Below are positions 58,504 to 64,000 of a stretch of DNA of 64,000 bases, piece by piece (position 1 is the stretch's first letter; each line of letters opens with the position of its first letter). Position numbers and translations under genes: made by a program. Source of the DNA: Pochonia chlamydosporia 170 (lineage: Eukaryota > Ascomycota > Sordariomycetes > Hypocreales > Clavicipitaceae); assembly GCF_001653235.2 (NCBI RefSeq), contig NC_035793.1, forward strand, positions 2,728,001 to 2,792,000, in the 5' to 3' direction. The notes under the pieces are model-generated. The model did no database searches. It was given only the letters and a program-made list of their open reading frames with translations, and had not been told where the DNA came from.

Positions 58504-61113
58504 AACGAGGCGGAAAGAACGAGTACGATAGCTCGACCGTCTCACACGAAGAGAGATTCACAGACTGCCATGAGACAGACAGCCTCGGTCGTCGAACAGA
58601 ACAGACTTGACAACAACAAGAGGTTGTGACACAAAGCGTGGGGGAGGTTGTGCAGACGACGACAAGAAGGCGATAAGACGTCTTCAGTTCACACAGACGG
58701 CGGGGTTAACGGCGGGAGCAGACGAGGCAAAGGATAGAAGACAGAGGATGAACGTGGTGATAAGATCAACTGCAGAGTATAAGAATTAGGAAAACTGACC
58801 ACAACATGTAGCTAGCTAGCACTTCACCCACGAGTCCAGTAGATAGAGAGATCGAGTTATTTCCAGGCGATAATCCGAGGCTGACAGTTGCCTGTTCACG
58901 GCGGTAGCTGCAGCCTGAGGTTCAAGCCGGTCCGGTGTAAGAAGTTCTGGTGCCCAGACAGAACCAGACAGGATGTACGGAGTACGGGTGAATACAACAA
59001 GGGTGGGGTAATAAGGCGAAGGCGTGTTTGATATTCGTCGGGAGGTTCACGGTGCGAAATACTCGGAAGGGGTAGTGAGGAGTCGTACAGAGCAAAATGT
59101 TACTCGGGGTTGACGGACAGAGAAAGTTGGCAAGCCAGCAAGATGACGAAATGAAGATGTGGTGCACGCATGCTTGTGATGATGAGAAGGAAGGGAGGAA
59201 AGCACTGAGCCGAGCCGACCAAGATGCTTTGCTTGAGATGGGATATGGCATCCATGTCAGCATGAACGCAGCTTTCTAAGTTGAGAGCTGCCAGCTGGCA
59301 AGCGTGGCGTGGGCCGCCCAACTCAAGGCAGGCGACTCGCCTTGTCGCGTCCGTCAGTCTTTCCTTCCAAGTGCAGATTATACTTGCACTGTGCTTCGTA
59401 CTCTCATATAAGGCTGGTTGGTGGTTCCAGTCTGGTCTGGTCTGGTGCCATGTACGGAGTACAACAAACACGGTTAATACAAATCCAACATGACCTGTTT
59501 CGACGAAAGGGAAGGGTGGCATAGACGTAATCCATGGAGACCACTTGGCGCCACTTTCTCAAGTTTGGCCAGAATGAGGGGCAGAGGGGCAGAGGGGCAC
59601 ATCTGTGAATAGGCAGGAAAGCCGCTCTCTGCCCGAGTGAGCCCTGCGAACTTTGAAGAGTTCAATGTTGCCCCTCTCCTCTCACCAGGTGCATGCCCTC
59701 CTTGCAATACGGCAAGTATATTCCGTTGAAGACTTGTCATCAAATGGGATTTGGAGCTGTGAAGACGCAACCAGCTTGTCTGTCTTTCTCTCACCAGATA
59801 CCGTAGTACCTACATGTCAGGCATGAAGGCTACAAAGAGCACAACCACGAATATCCCTCCCGGCAGTAAGTTGAGCGCACACCGTAGCTACCTACCATGC
59901 GTGAATGCCAAACGGATAAAATACTAGACAGCATTACCAGTCTCACACAGCCAATATCAGCTCGCCGTGAGAACCATGGAATGGTCATGAGGCATCCTGA
60001 TATGCACATTGGGGGTCAGGGGTCCTATTGATACCGGACGAGTGGGTCGCCTCCAGGCTCGCATGCCAACTTTAGCCAAGGCAAGTACCCTCACCTTCCC
60101 CAAGAAGTCACTCCAGTATGGAGAAGAGGGCGGGAAGTACCCACTTGGACTGCTAGCGCGACCTGTTTGAAAGGAATCGACGACACAGACGTCAGACAAC
60201 ACACTCGTTCTGCGCTCCCGACAGCCAAGATGAGCAGATATTGGGACAACATGCAAGGAGGCGTGCATATTCTCCCAACCGTCATTTTTCTAGAATACTT
60301 AAATTGCTCATAAATATGCACGTTCCAATCGTAATCGCCTCATGTGGTATACGAGGCATTCCTCACCACCTAACATGAGAGTGTCACGACCTAGCCTTTA
60401 CCAGTCAGATATCTCTTAATCCTTTCTGGATAGGGCATGGTAACAAAAATGACAACCAAATATCCGGAACATGGAGAGCCGTCAAGGAAATACTTGACGA
60501 TGCCAAATCAGTGAAAACTGAGCATCTTGCCCACACTCACTCTCGTGCTTTACATACACACAATCAAACACACTAACGGCTGTAACAAACATAATGTGGT
60601 CAAACTTATTTTCATTACACTCGCCCGATCGCGAGGCGTCCTGTTGGGATCTATCAACCTATCAAACGCCTAATCGGCAGACTGACACAACCGGTTCATG
60701 GTGAGGAGTCACACTCTACTGTCATCAATTTCAGGCCGTCGTTCGTCGTCCCTTATATTCCCAAGTATATACCACCGCCGTGTATTTGCATGTCCATCCG
60801 TAACTCCATGACTGTGTCAATTTAAAACCAGGCAAACGGAAAAGGGAAGAAAAATAGGAACTAAAAATTAAGAAAAGAAAAAGAGAGTAGTGGTACAATA
60901 TCGCAATGTGTTCTCATACACAGACGCGAAGCCATCAATGTATCAACGTCAGCTGAGTCGCCTATTTCGCGTCGGAATAAAATGAGGTCCAGGCTGGCCA
61001 GACGTCCAGAGTCGAATATTAGAGAAGAGGGGTATCATGAAGAAGGAAACACCCAAGCTGCTGAGGGCGGATACTACCGGACTTTATGGTTTAGGCAAAG
61101 GGTAGCAGGTATT
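58504..61113. other. Intergenic region upstream of the membrane-protein gene
   Basis: About 2.6 kb with no supportable gene. It contains TACGGAGTA at 58976-58984 and 59453-59461, a triple TCTGG run at 59427-59449, and a GAGGGGCA tandem near 59577-59600. The right end holds the 3' flank of the phosducin-like gene. Confidence 0.55.
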
Positions 61114-62092
61114 TTACAACACCTGGTGTTTCTCCAACAGCGCCTTGAGTTGGTTGGTGCCGAATGACTCTTCGTCAGGCATCATTTCAATGATACCCGT
61201 TAAATTAGCGAAGAGGTCGCCCTGGTTGTGGTATGCAAGAATTGATGGGACAGCGGCATTGTCAAATTCTATTTCCTCGTAATGCACCTTGACAAAATGT
61301 ATTGTCGTGTGGGACTTGACAAGGGGCAAGATGGCCGACTCGATAGTAGCAGAAACGTCGCACTATGCCAAGGTTGTTAGTGCAAGATACCAAAGCCTCG
61401 GCCTCGCATAGCAAGTCGTAGACAATAAAAAAGATAAGACTGGTATGAAAAAAGGGCACGCATACCTCGTGATCATAGACAAACACAACAACCTTGGTCT
61501 CTCTGCTGACCTTCTCAATAGCATCGAGGTAGCCCAAGGCATCGACCTCGTCCAATCTTCCATACACCCGCACACTCGGACTGGTCCGTCTTGTTCGCAC
61601 GGCTCTATTCATCTCATTTTCCAATTCTCGTCGCCGGCTCTCTCGCCATTGCTGTAGGAAGGACTCTTCGTCTGAGCCAGCCGCACTGATTGTATCGTCG
61701 TCCGTCTCACTTTCACTCTTGCTTCCAACCTTGCCCCCGCCGTTTTGAGAAACGCCCGCCAGACCAAGTATACTCTGGCGAGCAGATTTGGCCCTGTCCA
61801 TCCACTTGCTCTTGCGAGCGGTTTCGAAGCTTCTGGCGTCGGCAATGACACCTTTAACACCGGTTGACCGTCCGCTGTCAAACGACGCTGGGGGAAGCTT
61901 GAGCTCCGAAGCACCGGTAGGCACGCGCATGGCTGCGTCGATCTTGGCGTTGCGATATGTTGCTTCTTCGTCGAGGTCGTCGTCTTGCTGAGAAAGTTCG
62001 TGGTCGTCACGATCGTCTGGATGGAGAGTCTCTCGGGCCGTATTCTTGGAGATGAGATCGTTGTATTCGTCTTGGGCAGCAGTCGTGGCCAT
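61114..62092 (-). CDS. Phosducin-like protein (G-beta-gamma chaperone)
   Basis: Thioredoxin-fold cytosolic protein of the phosducin family. In filamentous fungi, family members assist assembly of heterotrimeric G-protein beta-gamma dimers and so affect growth, conidiation and virulence. Exons 62092-61466 and 61362-61114 (103-nt intron, donor GTATGC, acceptor ATAG) give 291 residues. The N-terminal helical half includes EYNDLISKNTARETLHPDDR and acidic EESFLQQWRESRRRELENEM. The conserved VRVYGRLDEVDALGYLDAIE leads into the thioredoxin-like domain (TKVVVFVYDHE joined to CDVSATIESAILPLVKSH). The C-terminus is typical: HFVKVHYEEIEFDNAAVPSI, GDLFANLTGIIEMMPDEESF, then LKALLEKHQVL. The ATG at 62092 (MATTAAQDEYN) is the first in frame. 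It resembles PhLP1/BDM-1 more than Plp2, judged by eye. Confidence 0.9.
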
Positions 62093-62456
62093 GGTGGGAA
62101 GGGAAGAAGACCAGGCGAACCGGTCGACCGAGTAGGTGGGAGGCGGCTGGTCTTTTGTATGGCTGTATCAGCACCAAAGGCACCAAGGGCACCAACAGCC
62201 AGCAGCAGGAGAGCAGCGACTAGGACTGGGACTGTGACTGTGACTGGGGCAGTTTCAAGCACAAGTCACAAGTTGCCTTCGGAACTGCCGCGAGGTGGGA
62301 GGGCAAAGGGCAGGCGCAAGCACCTGTACAAGGTATCGGATGATATTCTCGAAGAAGTGGAGCAGGGGATGGAGGCGCTGGATGCTCAATGCACACGGCT
62401 GGTTCAGGATTCCAGACTTGGCAACTTGAGAGGGAGGAAACAAGCTCTGGAAAGAG

Positions 62457-62496
62457 AGTGTGTGCTTGTGTGTGTGTGGGTGTGCGTGTGTGTGCG
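62457..62496. repeat. TG dinucleotide-rich microsatellite
   Basis: Imperfect (TG)n with GC and GGG interruptions upstream of the phosducin-like gene. Confidence 0.85.
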
Positions 62497-63116
62497 AGTC
62501 GAGGTGCGATGTGGGAGGTATGTTCTCCCGCTGTTCCGTAACTAATAGACTGGGCACAAAGCAGCGCTCAAGTCAGCGTGGGACAAGAGTCGAGAATCCC
62601 GGAAAGACGAAAGAAAGAACCCCTGGTTTGATGTCGTCGCCTTGCAACCAGTTGGCAAGGAGGTGTCGAGAAAAAAGGTCTGGTCAACCAAGGAGTGAGA
62701 CGCCGCTATCGCGGTGGCGCCGACTCGAGAAGACGTCGAGAACGTTGTTGAGGTGGGGGAACTTTAGTTTGGCCGCGCTCAGCCGTGGGGCTGGCCGAAG
62801 GCGGGCTGCTCATCTCACGGCGTAATGGAAGAAAACCAACCAGACAAAAGTTGGCAATCCCAGATCGACCCAAAATGTGTTCATGTGCCTGGTGAACAGT
62901 CACAGTCAAGCAGTCTGACTAGGGTCTCAGGGGCAACAGGGGATGATGGGCTCCAAGAAGTCCACGGGCACGTTGTGGCGTCGAGGCTAAGGCGATTTTG
63001 CCAGCCAGGGGTTGGGCATTCAAGGCATTTGAACGACACTTTGGGTGTCAAGGTGTCTGCCAAGGTGTGTCGACGCAGAATCGAGGTCCATTGATGAACA
63101 GGCAAACAGGATGGAT

Positions 63117-63174
63117 GTGATGCGACGTGATGCCATGCGGTGCGATGCGGTGCGATGCGATGCGATGCGATGCA
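63117..63174. repeat. GATGC pentamer tandem array
   Basis: About eleven imperfect GATGC/GGTGC/CATGC units in tandem; the last four are perfect. Likely length-variable. Confidence 0.85.
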
Positions 63175-64000
63175 GGGGGAGGTTCTCAGGTCAAGTCAGG
63201 TCTCTTGACCAAACGGGAAGTCTAGTCCATGATGCGGGCATGAAGGCTGGGGGTCCCGTAAATCAAGGAATAATCTGCCGACAACATGACGGAGTATTAT
63301 TATCATCAGGCAATCTCTGGCAATCTCTCACAATCTCAAAGTGACCACCAACAGTCATGATGCTGTCTGGCCCTACTTTGTGCGACATCATACATGGACG
63401 AAGCCCCCACCCGCGTTTGAGGTCCAACGGTGGTGCCGCGCCATGTCTGACATGGAAATCAAATTACTTTGATGTCAGTGCCTCCCGGCAAAAGCGTCAA
63501 AGTATTGATACTGTCGGGTGTGTTTGGCAGCCGTCAAAGTCACGTCAACGCCTAAATGTTTCTTGGCATGAAGAGACTCCGTGCAAGAAGGACTCTGTAT
63601 GCATCAAGCAGGCGAGCAGCAGCCACAATCCTGATTCCTGCCCTCTCGCAGCTGTGGTTGGCTCCGCGATGGTTTCTGGTGTGTTCCAAACATGTCCGAA
63701 CCGAAGGGTGTCTGCTCTGATGCATTTCCCACAAAAGGAAGCTCAACTCTCCTCTGCCAACCACACAAAACATGGCGTGCAGAATTTCTAAAGTCAAAGT
63801 AAACAAATCCCCAAATTGGTGTGCTTGTTGTGCCTTGGCTGGACAGCCATCCCTCTCCAATCACGATTCAGCAAAGCCATACATGCGAATGTATTTGACA
63901 CAAATGCCACCAAGCCGCCTGGAGTAGTTGATCGACAATCAAACGTGTCTCATCTGCAAACACGCACTCCTCAAATAGAACAATCAACCACCGTACGGAG

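Larger units (their letters stand above)
62093..64000. other. Upstream region of the phosducin-like gene, to the window end
   Basis: About 1.9 kb with no supportable gene. It includes a TG-rich repeat (62457-62496), a GATGC pentamer array (63117-63174) and a tandem CAATCTC motif (about 63308-63338). The window ends within TACGGAG, probably another copy of the TACGGAGTA motif. Confidence 0.5.

Noticed and set aside
62457..62496. TG-rich stretch considered as telomere-like sequence
   Set aside because: There are no TTAGGG units, and the surrounding DNA is ordinary intergenic sequence with genes on its left.
1..64000. CRISPR arrays, tRNA and rRNA genes, long terminal repeats, transposase or reverse transcriptase remnants
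   Set aside because: I found no regularly spaced repeats, no B-box with paired arms, and no transposon protein motifs in any frame. tRNAscan and RepeatMasker would be needed for certainty.

Overview
The window is filamentous ascomycete nuclear DNA. Genes carry short spliceosomal introns (about 60-350 nt, mostly under 120) with GTRNGT-type donors and CTRAY-like branch sequences. The recognisable proteins are Pezizomycotina-type: a Tea4/Bud14 SH3 protein, a large NAD-glutamate dehydrogenase, an ADF-H/PH-like giant and an Aro80-like zinc cluster factor. The protein sequences and gene-sparse layout suggest Sordariomycetes, probably Hypocreales (Clavicipitaceae-like). That placement is inference; no marker locus is present.

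Layout, left to right: the 3' part of rpl32 (+); a Tea4/Bud14 polarity protein (-) with an in-frame TAG; a cysteine-rich secreted protein (+) behind a clear TATA box; NAD-dependent glutamate dehydrogenase gdh2 (-); a 9.8-kb divergent intergenic region with no supportable gene; then five genes on + (tom22, an adenosine-deaminase-like enzyme, vps2, a PP2C phosphatase, and an ADF-H/PH-like giant protein). After a convergent gap come five genes on -: a Zn2Cys6 transcription factor, YEATS protein taf14/tfg3, RanBP1/yrb1, an orphan single-pass membrane protein, and a phosducin-like protein.

In all there are 14 protein genes. Splice models were rebuilt by hand and checked for reading-frame closure; the total coding length of every complete gene is a multiple of three. 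The genes are mostly unrelated housekeeping functions (ribosome, mitochondrial import, ESCRT-III, Ran cycle, RNA polymerase II/chromatin, G-protein chaperone). Two relate to polarity or actin (tea4, the ADF-H protein). There is no biosynthetic cluster, CRISPR array or intact transposon, and I recognised no tRNA or rRNA gene.

The unexplained signal lies in the long intergenic regions. The 9-mer TACGGAGTA/TACTCCGTA recurs there, as do dense runs of the hexamer GTCTGG/CCAGAC. Other items worth attention are the TAG inside tea4, a stop-free 60-nt intron in its SH3 domain, the cysteine-rich secreted protein, the orphan membrane protein, and two sharp inverted repeats at 46830-46852 and 55896-55913.
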